Assembly: GCA_038501625.1 (NCBI GenBank)
Contig: JAZAYU010000009.1
Coordinates: 7,058,396 to 7,122,395 of the forward strand
Reading direction: 5' to 3'
DNA: 64,000 bases
Origin: Corbicula japonica
Taxonomy: Eukaryota > Mollusca > Bivalvia > Venerida > Cyrenidae
Position numbers and translations under genes: made by a program
The notes under the pieces: generated by a model
The model's database searches: none
The model's input: only the letters and a program-made list of their open reading frames with translations
Told to the model about the DNA's origin: nothing
In this document: positions 48,001 to 57,369 of the stretch, one piece after another
Layout of the letters: every line of letters begins with the position of its first letter
Position numbering within the stretch: position 1 is the first letter of the stretch

Positions 48001-51000
48001 AATTCCTAATCAACACCTTATATCTATGCATTTTTTTTGTTTGGAATTATGTGTATGTATGGTTTTGGGTGGAATTATGTGATATTTTTTTTATATATTT
48101 TAAGCAAAAACTTTGAAAATGACCAAAATATCCAACAAAAAAGGGAGACAATTCAGTCCCTGACTGGAAAAAAATCTATATATCTTTTTTTGTAACGGAC
48201 AGATTTTTTTTAAACTCCATAAAATGACACAGTATATATTTCTAAACAAAACAAAAACAAAAAAAACAGGGGCATCCAGGCTTAATTTTTTACTATATTC
48301 CTTCAAAGTTGGTCATATAAGTAAAAAATATCTCTAATTTTAATTCAATTCTACAAATATCCATCATAACATGTATAAATAGTTTTATAACATGCTCATC
48401 AAAACTAATTTCATATTTTGAAAGAAATAACTATTTCTTTATCAAGAATTACATTACAGTTACCACATTTCTTTCATAAAATTCCCACAAATGCAGCCCT
48501 GAGTGTTGCCAAAGTTTCCATACATATCGAAAAACAACAAACACTGATAATGAATGAAAATCATATAACAATCCCTAAATCTTATGATCCATTAAGTAAT
48601 TATACAATTTCTGAACAACAGATTTAAGAGATGTTACTCTAGGTTTGCCTGTGTCAAGTTTCTTACCAAACAGCTGAGACAATCCATCTAACCCACCACG
48701 AGAGACAGCAAGTTTTATATGACTCAAATTCAAACCGGATGCTGCAATTTTCTTTGCCATTTGACATGAAAGTATTTTCTGTTTGGTTAAAAATTCAAGA
48801 GTATCAAAATTAACATCAGTCATTTTCACATGAAAGTAACATTATCTACTTCGGACGTCAAATTATCCGAAACACTTGAATCATTGTCAGGGCAAATTAT
48901 CGAACCAAATAATTTACGTTTCTTTACAGCTTGGTGATTTCCATCACTAACGAACCTGCCCTTCTTGTTTTTCTCGCGTGAGGCCATTCTCACGGACGAC
49001 TACTTTGTGAGAAATAATTTGAAATATTTAATCGATTGATTTTACGCAACAGTCGAAGTACTAACGTTACTCAACTAACACCTTTCACTGAGAAAAATAC
49101 ATTTCGTTAAACTAGCGCTTGCGCAGAAATATGCGCGTAAACTATTGTAATATACTCCTTTAAGTGCACTTTTGCTCCTTTTAAAAGTCAAGCTCAGTAT
49201 TTTCATACATGTATGTTGATAAAAGATTATCAGTGGAAGTTAAAAAGGAAGTTGTTTAAACACAGTGTTTTTTTAACAGGAATATGTCCAAATTAGGCCT
49301 CTAAATACATTGTATGTTTACCGGTACTTTTCAGATTTTATCAGTATTTTGCTCTCTGTTTCAGCTATGCATATTCCAAGCCAGTGGTAATAAAGCGGGC
49401 AACAGACAATACAGTATGTCACATTTTACAGTTTAGAAGCTTGCTTAATGTTTGATCTTGTATAGTTATAATTCAAGACATTTTTTATTCACTTAAACAT
49501 TTTGTACAATTTTGACTGCCACATGGCTAAAAATAGATTTCTGGTTTCCAGCTTAAAGGAATGCAAATAGAGATCAACAAATTGATTAAATTGATTTGGA
49601 AATAAAATAAATATCACAGCCTATAAATTTGCACAAAATGTTAGTCTTACTTACTGTAAAATTTTTGTTCAGTAGATCACTCAGCTATCAAACTGTTGTT
49701 TATTTGTTTCAGAATTTCCAAAGATTATGTGAAAAAGAAAATTTACTTGCCAAGTATGGGGATAAGGTGGTCAGATTAAGTTCAGCAAACACATACTCCT
49801 ACAGAAAAAGTAAATGCATTCTTTTAAATCTCATTTTAACACACTTGTAAATGCATCAATATGGTGTAAGCTGATCATGGACATGTTAAGCCTTTGCTTT
49901 ATCGGAACTTCATATCCACGGGGTCCAACAGGATCTACACTGTCCACTTCTTGGTCTGAAGTAATCAGTTGAGTCTAAAAGTGACCAATGTAGATCCCTA
50001 TCGGACTGCATCAATGTGCAGGCTTATCTTGATCTATATTGGTCACATTTGAGATGTCAGCCATATCCTTTGAGTAAAAGGTTAAAAAACAGTGGTGATT
50101 CTGATATATAAGATCATGTTAGATTATGATCCCCCCACTTCAAATTAATTTGTGTACTCATTTTTAGTTTACAACAGTGTTTTCCCTTTTTTCTGACAAG
50201 GTTGTGAACACGACAAACTTGAAATGATTGTTTGTTATATCGGTTAGAAACATGAAGATTTTGGGAAAATTATTTTGTCACTTCTTAAACACTAGCACTG
50301 TAAGGGAAAGATGTCTATGTGTTTATGCAGGAAAGTTCATAGGTTGATGATCTGTGCCCAAGGTTATAAAACTGAGCATGGAAACCAGTCTTAAATCTCA
50401 AACATCTGATTTCAGCCAATCAGATACTTGAAATTTGAGACTGGTTTCCAATCTCAGTTTTATAACCTTCAGCTCCTGTCTTATGTCTACAACCTCAATA
50501 TGATTCCCAGTGTATTAGAAATAACTATTATAATTGGATAGGTGACTTTTGCAAAAAAGAACATTTACCAAAACACTAAATTTATTAAGATTGTTTGTTT
50601 TATCAGGAGATATTAAGTTAAAAAGATATGTCAGTGAATTGATGAAGCCACAGACACTGGATACACTTGGGAATGGTAAGTTCTGTTACAGAATTTTGTT
50701 GAGGCAATGCTTCAGAGTGTAATTTAGATCTAGAATATCTTATTCTGACCTGTGCTCAAGGTTATAAAACTGAGCATGGAAACCAGTCTCAATTCTCAAG
50801 CATCTGATTGGCTGAAATGGCAACCTGTCACCATTTCAGCCAATCGGATGCTTGAGATTTGAGACTGGTTTCCAATCTCAGCTTTATAACATTGAGACAT
50901 GATGTTCCCACAACTATCCAAGTTCCCTTGAACTATAACACAAACAAATGTGATTGTCTGCCTCAGGTCCGTCAAGAAATTACAGCTGGTTAGTTAAATG

Positions 51001-54000
51001 GAAATACGAGGGGTGTTCGGAAAGTTCGTAGAATTTATGTATATCTCCCGTGTCTTTCATTGTTTTTCTTTACAATTTTGCACATGCATACCTGCATTTG
51101 TCCATAATATAGTCCCTAAACAAGGAGAACGAGTTATAATTATGTATGGCCATATTGGTAACCTTAGCAACCTAGTTTACGTGTTACGGCGCAGTTCATA
51201 ATATAATATAAATAAAAATGGTTACAAAAAATGTAAACTTTATAAACGTCACATAACTTAATGCAAGAATGGCGCGAAAACACCAGGTGATAACATGACT
51301 TCATAATGACAGTTGATGAAAAATTCAAGACATTGACGCCGTCGTAACGGAAACCATAGCAGTTTCTTTACAGTATGTGACATTCCATGCTGAAAAGTTA
51401 TAACGTCGACAGGTGACGTTGAATTAGGGAATGTTGTGAAATTCTGGGTTGCTTTAAATAAATCACCGACGGATACGTTGAAAATAATTAAAACAACAGG
51501 AATATGTACAAAATGCAGTCAAGCTTGTGTGTACAAGTTGCACTAGCGTTTTAAAAGAGGAAGAGAGTCTATTCAAGACGATCCTAGGAGCGGCCGTCTG
51601 TCCGTCGCAGTTTGTTCCTTTTAAGACCATGTAACTGAAGTTACAAAACAGTCTCAGGTGATTGTATCATCATTCAACGAAGACTGGTAACATTAAGAAA
51701 CATTAAGCAAATGGATAGACAGGCATAAGAAGTGTGCGGAAATTGCTTGATGATTATAGATGTGGAAAAGGTGCGTCGTTTACTTGACTTAAATTACGAC
51801 TAAGCAACGTCATATTGCCGTTGATGTGCCCCGGGTATGTGATACACACAAATTTGTAATTTGCATAGTGTAGGTGTCCCTGGGATAATCTTGCTGAATC
51901 TTCCAGAGATTAAAGAAAATATATTTAAATGAATGTATGTCTTTTTTTTAGTTGGATAACATAAACACTTTTTGTTTTATAATCAAATTCTACGAACTTT
52001 CCGAACAGCCCTCGTATAGAAATCCTTGTGCCGGACATGGCCATTTGATTTAGTTCACTGAAATAAAATTTAACCTTAATATATAACTGTTAGATGAATT
52101 GTTTCTTTAATCTGTTAATTGTTTTGTAATCTGTGGTAAAGGCAACATAAAAAATATAAACCAGTTACAAATTATCATCCTGTTACCTGTACCTTATAGT
52201 TGACACTGCATTCAGAATACAGTGATTCCTTTCTGCAACACTTGATTGCTGTCTTGAATAGTTCATGTCTTTCAAACTTTGTCACTTCTACGTTTAAAGA
52301 TGTTTTCATGTTTAAGAAGCAGCCATATGAAATCATTGCTGGCAAGTTATGCCCCTTACGTTCGTACTGTCTTTTTAACAATTGACGATATATGCTCTCT
52401 AATATTAGTAATTAAATTTTAATCAACTTCAAACTTTTGATTTTGAGGGCAAAAATTCTTGGTTGAGTCTGATAATCATAATCCACTACTTAAGATCAGA
52501 AAAGATGTGTTCCACTAAAAAGGTAAGCACAATTGGTTGTTAGATTGATATTTTATGTACAATATCAATTGTTTAACCCTTTCCTCCATGGATACACCTT
52601 TATTGCGTGGGCTAACAGTGTAGATCCAGATCAGCTGGCACATCCGTGCTGTCTGATCAGGATCTGCTCTGTTTGCTTTTTGATTTATTAGGTTATTTCT
52701 GACCAAAATGCTACCAGTGCAGATCCTGATCAGACGGCACAGATGTGTCGGCTGATCTGGATCTACACTGGTCGCAAATGCGTAATAATGCGTAATTATG
52801 TAGGTAATTGTTAAAATAAGGATTAAAACTTATGTTTATGAAGACAATTGACTGGTTTATTTTCAGAAACGTTTTATTGGTTTGGTGATAATGATTATGA
52901 AGAGTTTGGCGAATTATTCGAAGAATATATTCCTCCACCATACAGATTGCCTAACATGAACGGTATATACAGCTTTGGATTAGCAGGTATCTATTTTGTC
53001 GTAAGCCTTTACTCCTTTTTTGCGTGGGCGAACAGTATACATGCAAAACAGCCGGAACATCTGTGCTGTCTGATCAGGATCTGCACTGTTCGCTTCTAGG
53101 TCAGAAATAACCCCATGGATTTAAAATCAACCAGAACATATCCTGATCAGAAGGCATGGATGTGCTGATCTGGATCTACACTATAAACCCATGTGATAAA
53201 AGCCTTAAATATGGAGGAAAGGGTTAACCCAAAATTATACTAGTCCATCTAAATTTGGGTTTAACAGTCCAAGAGTTAATGGTTTGTCTAATTATGCCTC
53301 AATGGTTTAAATGTTGTCAGCTTTATTTTATTACAATGGAATTTGGATAATTGTTACAGTTTTCAATGTTTTGTACTTCCATGTCTGGTAGAAACAAACT
53401 GAACAGGAGATCATGCTAGATCAAAACTACTTTTTGTTTTTGATAGGGATTAATTAATTCAAGGAGATTGTTCTTTAAAGAAGGTTAATTCAGATTGTGC
53501 TTCTAATGATAAATTATCATTGATAATACAATGTAAAAAAGTTTCACCACTTGAGAAAACTCTAATTTCATTTCTGATCTTGGCACTACCTACTGATCAC
53601 CATGGGATTTGGTTTTTCAGCTTAGATGATTTCTTGCATGATGCAGTCTTACATGACCAGGATATAGGAGTCTCTGTTCTTCAGATCAAGGTTGCCAGTG
53701 AAATATAAGGTCATACAAAATACAACATCACCTTATCAACCATGACAGTGATGTACATGTTATTCCATTTCCCTATTGTCTGCTTAGTTGAATAAATCAT
53801 TTCAAGCCATTCGGTTTTTTCCTGACATAACTGTTGCCGATACCTAATAACATAATAACATGTCAGTTTCAACTTCAATGGTAGAGATGGGAATTATTTT
53901 TATAGAAATCAATTTGAACAGGATTATGATATTTCAATTCCAGCTGCTGGAACAGGAGTGCCTTTTCATTTCCATGGTCCAGGATTTGGAGAAGTAATTT

Positions 54001-55476
54001 TTGGTAGAAAGGTAATACAATACAGAACTATACTACATATATAAACAAAAAACTTAATTCAATACAATAAGTTGTATAAGAAGAGTCTGAGCTGTCAATA
54101 GTCTGGATTTTTGTCTTCAAAGTTTGTTTTAAGTTGTCAAAAGAGAAACGAAAATTTAAAATTTGGTGTGAATTCTTAACTTTAGATGGCACAGTCATTA
54201 TTGGCCATATTGTTTATCTTATGTTTATTGAGCAAAAGAAGTAATAATTTTGTAGGCATCTGGTTAATGTTGGTGGATTTCTTCAATGATTTTTTTTACT
54301 ACCATTGATTTTTCTACAATAATTTCAGCGTTGGTTTATGTACCCACCAGAAAAGCAGCCATCTTTTAACCCCAATAAAACAACTCTACACTGGTTACTA
54401 GAGGAGTACGACAACCTTCATCCTAATGATAAACCACTGGAATGTACTATAAATCAAGGAGAAGTAAGTCCATTGCCCAAGAGCATAACACTAAATCCGG
54501 AGACCAGTCTCAATCTCAAGCATCTGATTGGCTGAAATGGCGACCAGTCAGATGCTTGATGTTCGAGACTGTTCTCTATGGTTTTATGATATTGGGCCTA
54601 TTTCCAGAGTATTGTAGTTCTTGCATGTCAGAATGTTAGAGAGAAATATAATCTTTAATCCTTTACTCCAGTGTAGATCTAGATCTACTGCTGGCACATC
54701 TGTGCAATCAGAAGACAGATCAAGATCTACCTTGTGTGCTTTAGGTTTATTTGTTTATTTCTGCCGAAAAAGTAACCAGTGTAGATCTAGATCAGATGGC
54801 ACAGATGTGGATCTACACTGGTAGCACATATATTATATGGAGTATTAAAGTTAACCTGTTATAAACCACTAGATTGTCCAACACACCAAGAAAAAAGGTT
54901 TCACTACGGGTCATCAGGTAATGAGGTCACTTCTAAGAATGTTTATTGCATTAAGAAGTTGAGACTTTTTCCAAAAGGTTTAATAAAGGCAGAATTTTCT
55001 GTATCCCAGTGAGCAAAAGCCTCTGATATCTGGAGGTGCAAATATTTCACTGTACCAGTTCCTTCTTTGACTCTTTCCTCCATGTATACTTGTTTTTACG
55101 CATATCGACCCGTGTAGATCCAGGTCAGCTGGCACATCTGTGCTATCTGATCAGGATCTGTACTGTTCGCTTTTTGGTCGGAAATAACCTAATAAATCAA
55201 AAGCCAACACTGCAGATCCTGATCAGACAGCATGGATGTGCCAGCTGATTGGATACACTATGGTCGCACAGGTAATAAATTGTGTATATATGGAGGTAAG
55301 GGTGAAGTGCATAACAGCTAAAGTATCTGTTAAAATGAATATGTCCTGTCTTTTTATATATGTGGGTTAATTTTATTACCTTTTTTCTGTTTCAGATAAT
55401 TTATTTTCCAGACCGATGGTGGCATGGCACTTTAAATATAGATACCAGTGTGTTTATATCCACATTCCTTGGATAA
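44978..55476 (+). CDS. JMJD8: JMJD8-like JmjC-domain protein (9 coding exons)
   Basis: Spliced plus-strand gene, 270 residues (human JMJD8 about 264). Coding exons: 44978-45069, 46377-46478, 49365-49413, 49713-49809, 50607-50675, 52867-52986, 53944-54011, 54329-54463 and 55396-55476, all in phase with GT-AG sites. The N-terminus has a hydrophobic stretch (ILSITFLLNEI, 8-18) that could be a signal peptide. The body is collinear with human JMJD8 as I remember it: KYGDKVVRLSSANTYSY, FYWFGDNDYEEF, YSFGLA, GTGVPFHFHGPGFGEVIFGR, RWFMYPPEK, NPNKTTLHWL, LECTINQGE and IIYFPDRWWHGTLNIDTSVF. The JmjC metal-site region reads H185-F-H187 where catalytic family members have H-x-D/E. H254 in R-W-W-H could be the distal histidine. 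An N-K-T glycosylation sequon lies at 215. Human JMJD8 is reported as an ER-lumen protein. Enzyme activity is not implied. Confidence 0.96.
45380..46240. repeat. diverged tandem repeat of about 170 bp in JMJD8 intron 1
   Basis: Recurring 'aagttatgccccttgtttaa', 'cattaaccaaaattgtcact', 'gaaactacttcagatggaag' style blocks. About three units, interrupted at 45786-46103. Confidence 0.6.
45786..46103. mobile_element. possible hAT-like MITE in the intron 1 tandem repeat
   Basis: Left end 'ccagggctttttcc' and right end 'aaaaaagccctggg' are inverted repeats, and the interior repeats 'aattgggaa' motifs. GGAAC occurs at both flanks, but a clean 8 bp duplication is not evident. Confidence 0.45.
46234..46335. 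repeat. palindromic repeat B, partial, JMJD8 intron 1
   Basis: 'actgatcagatggcatatat', 'gctgatctggatctgcctgt', 'cagccatatcccattgagta'. Half a unit. Confidence 0.65.
46377..46478 (+). CDS. JMJD8: JMJD8 coding exon 2 (residues 31-65)
   Basis: Encodes DTDDKSRLASPGPCNIDVV then RTQSFSQRDFEE, matching the family's C-x-I/V-x-x-x-x leader before the JmjC fold. Acceptor TGTTTCAG, donor GTATGT. Confidence 0.88.
46501..47188 (+). mobile_element. short LTR retroelement (TRIM-like) in JMJD8 intron 2
   Basis: Two 175 bp LTRs (46501-46675 and 47014-47188) begin TGTCGGACAA and end TGTACGACA and differ at about five positions by eye. A 5 bp duplication GTAAG flanks the element (46496-46500 and 47189-47193). 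Just inside the left LTR, TTTTGGTGCCGTGACAAAA looks like a primer-binding site of the kind seen in BEL/Pao or Gypsy elements. The LTR holds an AATAAA. The 338 bp interior has no ORF for gag or pol, so the element is non-autonomous. A convincing polypurine tract is not visible. Confidence 0.9.
47194..47629. repeat. 218 bp tandem duplication (two copies)
   Basis: 47194-47411 and 47412-47629 appear identical or almost so ('tttcaaataataagtatctt' through 'aaactttaaccc'). The left copy abuts the target duplication of the LTR element. A scrap of repeat B (47630-47690) follows. Confidence 0.92.
48575..48829 (-). CDS. ORF of 84 codons, C-terminal-like, inside the TTAA element
   Basis: Encodes FDTLEFLTKQKILSCQMAKK, IAASGLNLSHIKLAVSRGGL and GKPRVTSLKSVVQKLYNYL. 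I have the impression of having seen such tails on mollusc transposon proteins but cannot name the family. Together with the upstream short ORF it may be the remains of one transposase gene after an internal deletion. Confidence 0.45.
   Translation of the reverse strand: MKMTDVNFDTLEFLTKQKILSCQMAKKIAASGLNLSHIKLAVSRGGLDGLSQLFGKKLDTGKPRVTSLKSVVQKLYNYLMDHKI
48830..48988 (-). CDS. short ORF, N-terminal-like, inside the TTAA element
   Basis: Starts with ATG at 48988 (MASREKNKKGRFVSDGNHQA then VKKRKLFG) and stops after about 53 codons at TGA. A basic, lysine-rich start of this kind is common in transposon proteins. Function not recognised. It lies directly upstream of the next ORF, with the stop/start region overlapping by a frame change. 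Confidence 0.45.
49365..49413 (+). CDS. JMJD8: JMJD8 coding exon 3 (residues 65-81)
   Basis: Encodes YAYSKPVVIKRATDNT, collinear with human YAFVRPVILQGLTDNS. Acceptor TGTTTCAG, donor GTATGT. Confidence 0.92.
49713..49809 (+). CDS. JMJD8: JMJD8 coding exon 4 (residues 82-114)
   Basis: Encodes NFQRLCEKENLLAKYGDKVV and RLSSANTYSYRK. Acceptor TGTTTCAG, donor GTAAAT. Confidence 0.94.
49888..50084. repeat. palindromic repeat B in JMJD8 intron 4
   Basis: 'aacaggatctacactgtcca', 'tggtctgaagtaatcagttg', 'agtgaccaatgtagatccct', 'tccttgagtaaaagg'-type end. Diverged. Confidence 0.7.
50355..50475. mobile_element. palindromic element A in JMJD8 intron 4
   Basis: Hairpin from TGCCCAAGGTTATAAAAC to TTATAACCTTCAGCTC, with CTG at each flank. 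Short loop. Confidence 0.82.
50607..50675 (+). CDS. JMJD8: JMJD8 coding exon 5 (residues 114-137)
   Basis: Encodes DIKLKRYVSELMKPQTLDTL and GN. Acceptor TTTATCAG, donor GTAAGT. Confidence 0.92.
50755..50895. mobile_element. palindromic element A in JMJD8 intron 5
   Basis: Full arms 'aaggttataaaactgagcat' and 'ccaatctcagctttataaca'. The 3 bp duplication is not preserved. Confidence 0.82.
51007..52014 (+). mobile_element. decayed mariner transposon in JMJD8 intron 5
   Basis: 1008 bp with terminal inverted repeats ACGAGGGGTGTTCGGAAAG and, reversed, ACGAGGGCTGTTCGGAAAG, flanked by TA (51005-51006 and 52015-52016). At about 51527-51610 a frame with one stop reads VYKLH*RFKRGRESIQDDPR then SGR, the linker between the two helix-turn-helix parts of mariner transposase (W-H-x-x-F-x-x-G-R-E-S-x-x-D-D-P-R-S-G-R-P). 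The catalytic region is not recognisable, so the copy is dead. Confidence 0.88.
52573..52815. repeat. palindromic repeat B in JMJD8 intron 5
   Basis: A well-preserved unit: 'ccctttcctccatggataca', 'gtgtagatccagatcagctg', 'gaccaaaatgctaccagtgc', 'ggctgatctggatctacact'. The two halves are inverted copies. Confidence 0.85.
52867..52986 (+). CDS. JMJD8: JMJD8 coding exon 6 (residues 137-177)
   Basis: Encodes TFYWFGDNDYEEFGELFEEY, then IPPPYRL and YSFGLA. Acceptor TTTTCAG, donor GTATCT (weak). Confidence 0.94.
53005..53227. repeat. palindromic repeat B in JMJD8 intron 6
   Basis: 'cctttactccttttttgcgt', 'ctgatcaggatctgcactgt', 'aggtcagaaataaccccatg', 'gctgatctggatctacacta', ending 'aatatggaggaaagggttaa'. 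It starts about 18 nt after the exon 6 donor. Confidence 0.8.
53228..53943. other. JMJD8 intron 6, remainder
   Basis: AT-rich intronic sequence. The 62-codon ORF at 53520 is not supported. Confidence 0.5.
53944..54011 (+). CDS. JMJD8: JMJD8 coding exon 7 (residues 177-199), JmjC metal-site segment
   Basis: Encodes AGTGVPFHFHGPGFGEVIFG. Acceptor AATTCCAG, donor GTAATA. Confidence 0.95.
54329..54463 (+). CDS. JMJD8: JMJD8 coding exon 8 (residues 200-244)
   Basis: Encodes RWFMYPPEKQPSFNPNKTTL and ECTINQGE. Acceptor ATTTCAG, donor GTAAGT. Confidence 0.95.
54473..54598. mobile_element. palindromic element A, diverged, JMJD8 intron 8
   Basis: 'ttgcccaagagcataacact', 'gagaccagtctcaatctcaa', 'ctgattggctgaaatggcga', then an imperfect right arm ending 'tattgggcc'. 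It begins 9 nt after exon 8. Confidence 0.75.
54655..54855. repeat. palindromic repeat B, diverged, JMJD8 intron 8
   Basis: 'atcctttactccagtgtaga', 'agatctactgctggcacatc', 'ctagatcagatggcacagat', ending 'attatatggagtattaaagt'. Confidence 0.7.
55066..55310. repeat. palindromic repeat B, JMJD8 intron 8
   Basis: 'tgactctttcctccatgtat', 'gtgtagatccaggtcagctg', 'tgatcaggatctgtactgtt', 'ggtcggaaataacctaataa', ending 'tgtatatatggaggtaaggg'. Confidence 0.8.
55396..55476 (+). CDS. JMJD8: JMJD8 coding exon 9 (residues 245-270)
   Basis: Encodes IIYFPDRWWHGTLNIDTSVF and ISTFLG then TAA. There is no KDEL-type retention tail. Acceptor GTTTCAG. Confidence 0.95.
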   Translation: MIYFPDRWWHGTLNIDTSVFISTFLG

Positions 55477-55980
55477 CACTAACAAAATCTCAAATGTGAC
55501 ATTCACAATTGCCAAAACATTCCTCAAACAGATACTTCTATGCCTTAATGGATATCACTTAAGAAGTATTAATGTATACATTATACATGCATACACATTT
55601 TGTTAATTATTTTCATGAGTGAAATTTACTTTTCATTTAAAAAATGTATTTATAGTTCAGCTGAGATTGTTAAAGATGTCATAACTCAACATTTGGTATT
55701 TCTTTAGTTTTAGCTTTTCAGAGCTGAAGGCTCAACAGAGCATTTTAGTGGGTCTCTGTTGATTATCTCTGACGCTGTTAATGTCACAAAAAATCATACA
55801 TTGAATATATCATGTCCTAAATGTGTTTTTGACTATTTGTTTATGGCTTTATCAATTTCTTAAAGTAGTCTTGTTGTTGCATATAAGACCTACACTTAGA
55901 ACCATTGTTCTAACCACGCCAATCTTATTTCTTAAATTTCTCAGCAAGGATTCGGGATGTACACTTCAAACTTGATGTAT

Positions 55981-55991
55981 AATAAAATAAA
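55981..55991 (+). promoter_or_regulatory. candidate JMJD8 poly(A) signals
   Basis: Two overlapping AATAAA hexamers about 505 nt after the stop codon. The 3'UTR between them and the stop (55477-55980) shows nothing else. Confidence 0.45.
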
Positions 55992-57369
55992 TCATTTTCA
56001 CTTCGTTGTGTGAAAAAAGTATTAAATTTTCCAACGTGTTTAGAAACCACTGACATTTAATCAGGGTAGGGGTAAAACCAAGTCACAAAATTGCCGTCGG
56101 TGGAAAATTCTCCGTAAATTGAAAACTCATGTCTCATTGTTTATATATGGACTTTTATGTAATTTTGAACAATTATATGCAATTCTGCAATAATGTGATT
56201 GTTGAGCTGTTACACAGAAGATTTTTCAGCGGTTTTTGCCGGTTTCAGTATGTCCTCTATACTAAAGCTACTGTCAGTTTTGTGACTTTCGGTTTTGCCC
56301 TCACCTTGATTAAATGTCCTTGGTTTAAAAGCACAGAGGGATTTCAATCAAAATTTCAGAAAAAAAAGTAAAAATGGTGCATCATATTATGTTTCAAATT
56401 TGAAGACTGTACTCCAGTTCTGTGCGGAGAAATTAAAGTTTTTTGATCGGTGTAGTTAGAACATAGGTTAAGTGTATTATTACAACCCCGTAATATTGAG
56501 GAATCGGGAAAAGTTTAATGAAATTATACTCAACATATGTGAATGGACTCATTTTATGGCAGCTTCTTTGATTTTGCCTCTAGGCTTACCAGTATTCATG
56601 GCTATTTCAATTAATTGATCTGTTTTATTTCTTTCTGGTGTTAACAAATTCAGTTTAGATCCAGTACAGTTTTATCTTCATTTACTGATGCCACCAAGAA
56701 GCAAACAACACTTTGTTAATTCTAGAAGAAATTTGCAGAACAAGTATTTGCTGACTGGTCCATAGCAAAAGGCTCAAACTGGTCTTATCTGTTTAGTAGA
56801 TAGTCTACCAAAACAAAATGTCAAAATTACTGTCCTACTTGATGTGAAAGTTTGTTTGCAACCTCATTTTATACAACAAACCACTTCAACTACACCTTTC
56901 AAACTTGTTAACTATAATACATTTTGTATGCTAAGAATCATTCATTTTCATCAACTTAGAATTTCCTGCTAGCATACAAGATTACAACTACTGTTCCTAC
57001 AGCTTTGAAACTACCATCATATCCTGGGTTAGTATACAAAATACCGTAACTTGTGTTTTGCACTTTGGTGCCATAATGGCCATTTTCAGACTTAACCTAA
57101 ATTTAATGTTTAAAGTTTGCATGCAAACTCTTACAGTATCACAGTACTACAGTTTTGAAACTTAAATATTGTTGACCAATACATATAGAGTATTTATAGC
57201 AAGCACCATAACTCTGTTTTACATTTGATCAAATTATGTTCAATTTTGATCTTGTATCTTAAGACTACAAAATCTAAAGGTTTAAAACTAAGAGCATCTT
57301 CACACTAATACCAGAGTAGTTTGACTCGGTATGTCCATCTCTTCCCTTTTTTATTTAATAAATTTTTAA
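55992..57369. other. intergenic, no feature recognised
   Basis: AT-rich. The 80-codon ORF at 56129-56371 has no family resemblance. Confidence 0.45.

Larger units (their letters stand above)
47788..49159 (-). mobile_element. TTAA-flanked DNA transposon, internally deleted, JMJD8 intron 2
   Basis: Terminal inverted repeats AGGAGTATATGACAATAA and, on the reverse strand, AGGAGTATATTACAATAG, flanked by TTAA on both sides (47784-47787 and 49160-49163). 1372 bp. TTAA duplications are known for piggyBac and Kolobok. The minus strand carries two ORFs (48575-48829 and about 48830-48988) that look like the two ends of a once longer protein. An 'aacggacaga' block with a T run is repeated inside (47808 and 48192). 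Confidence 0.85.
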
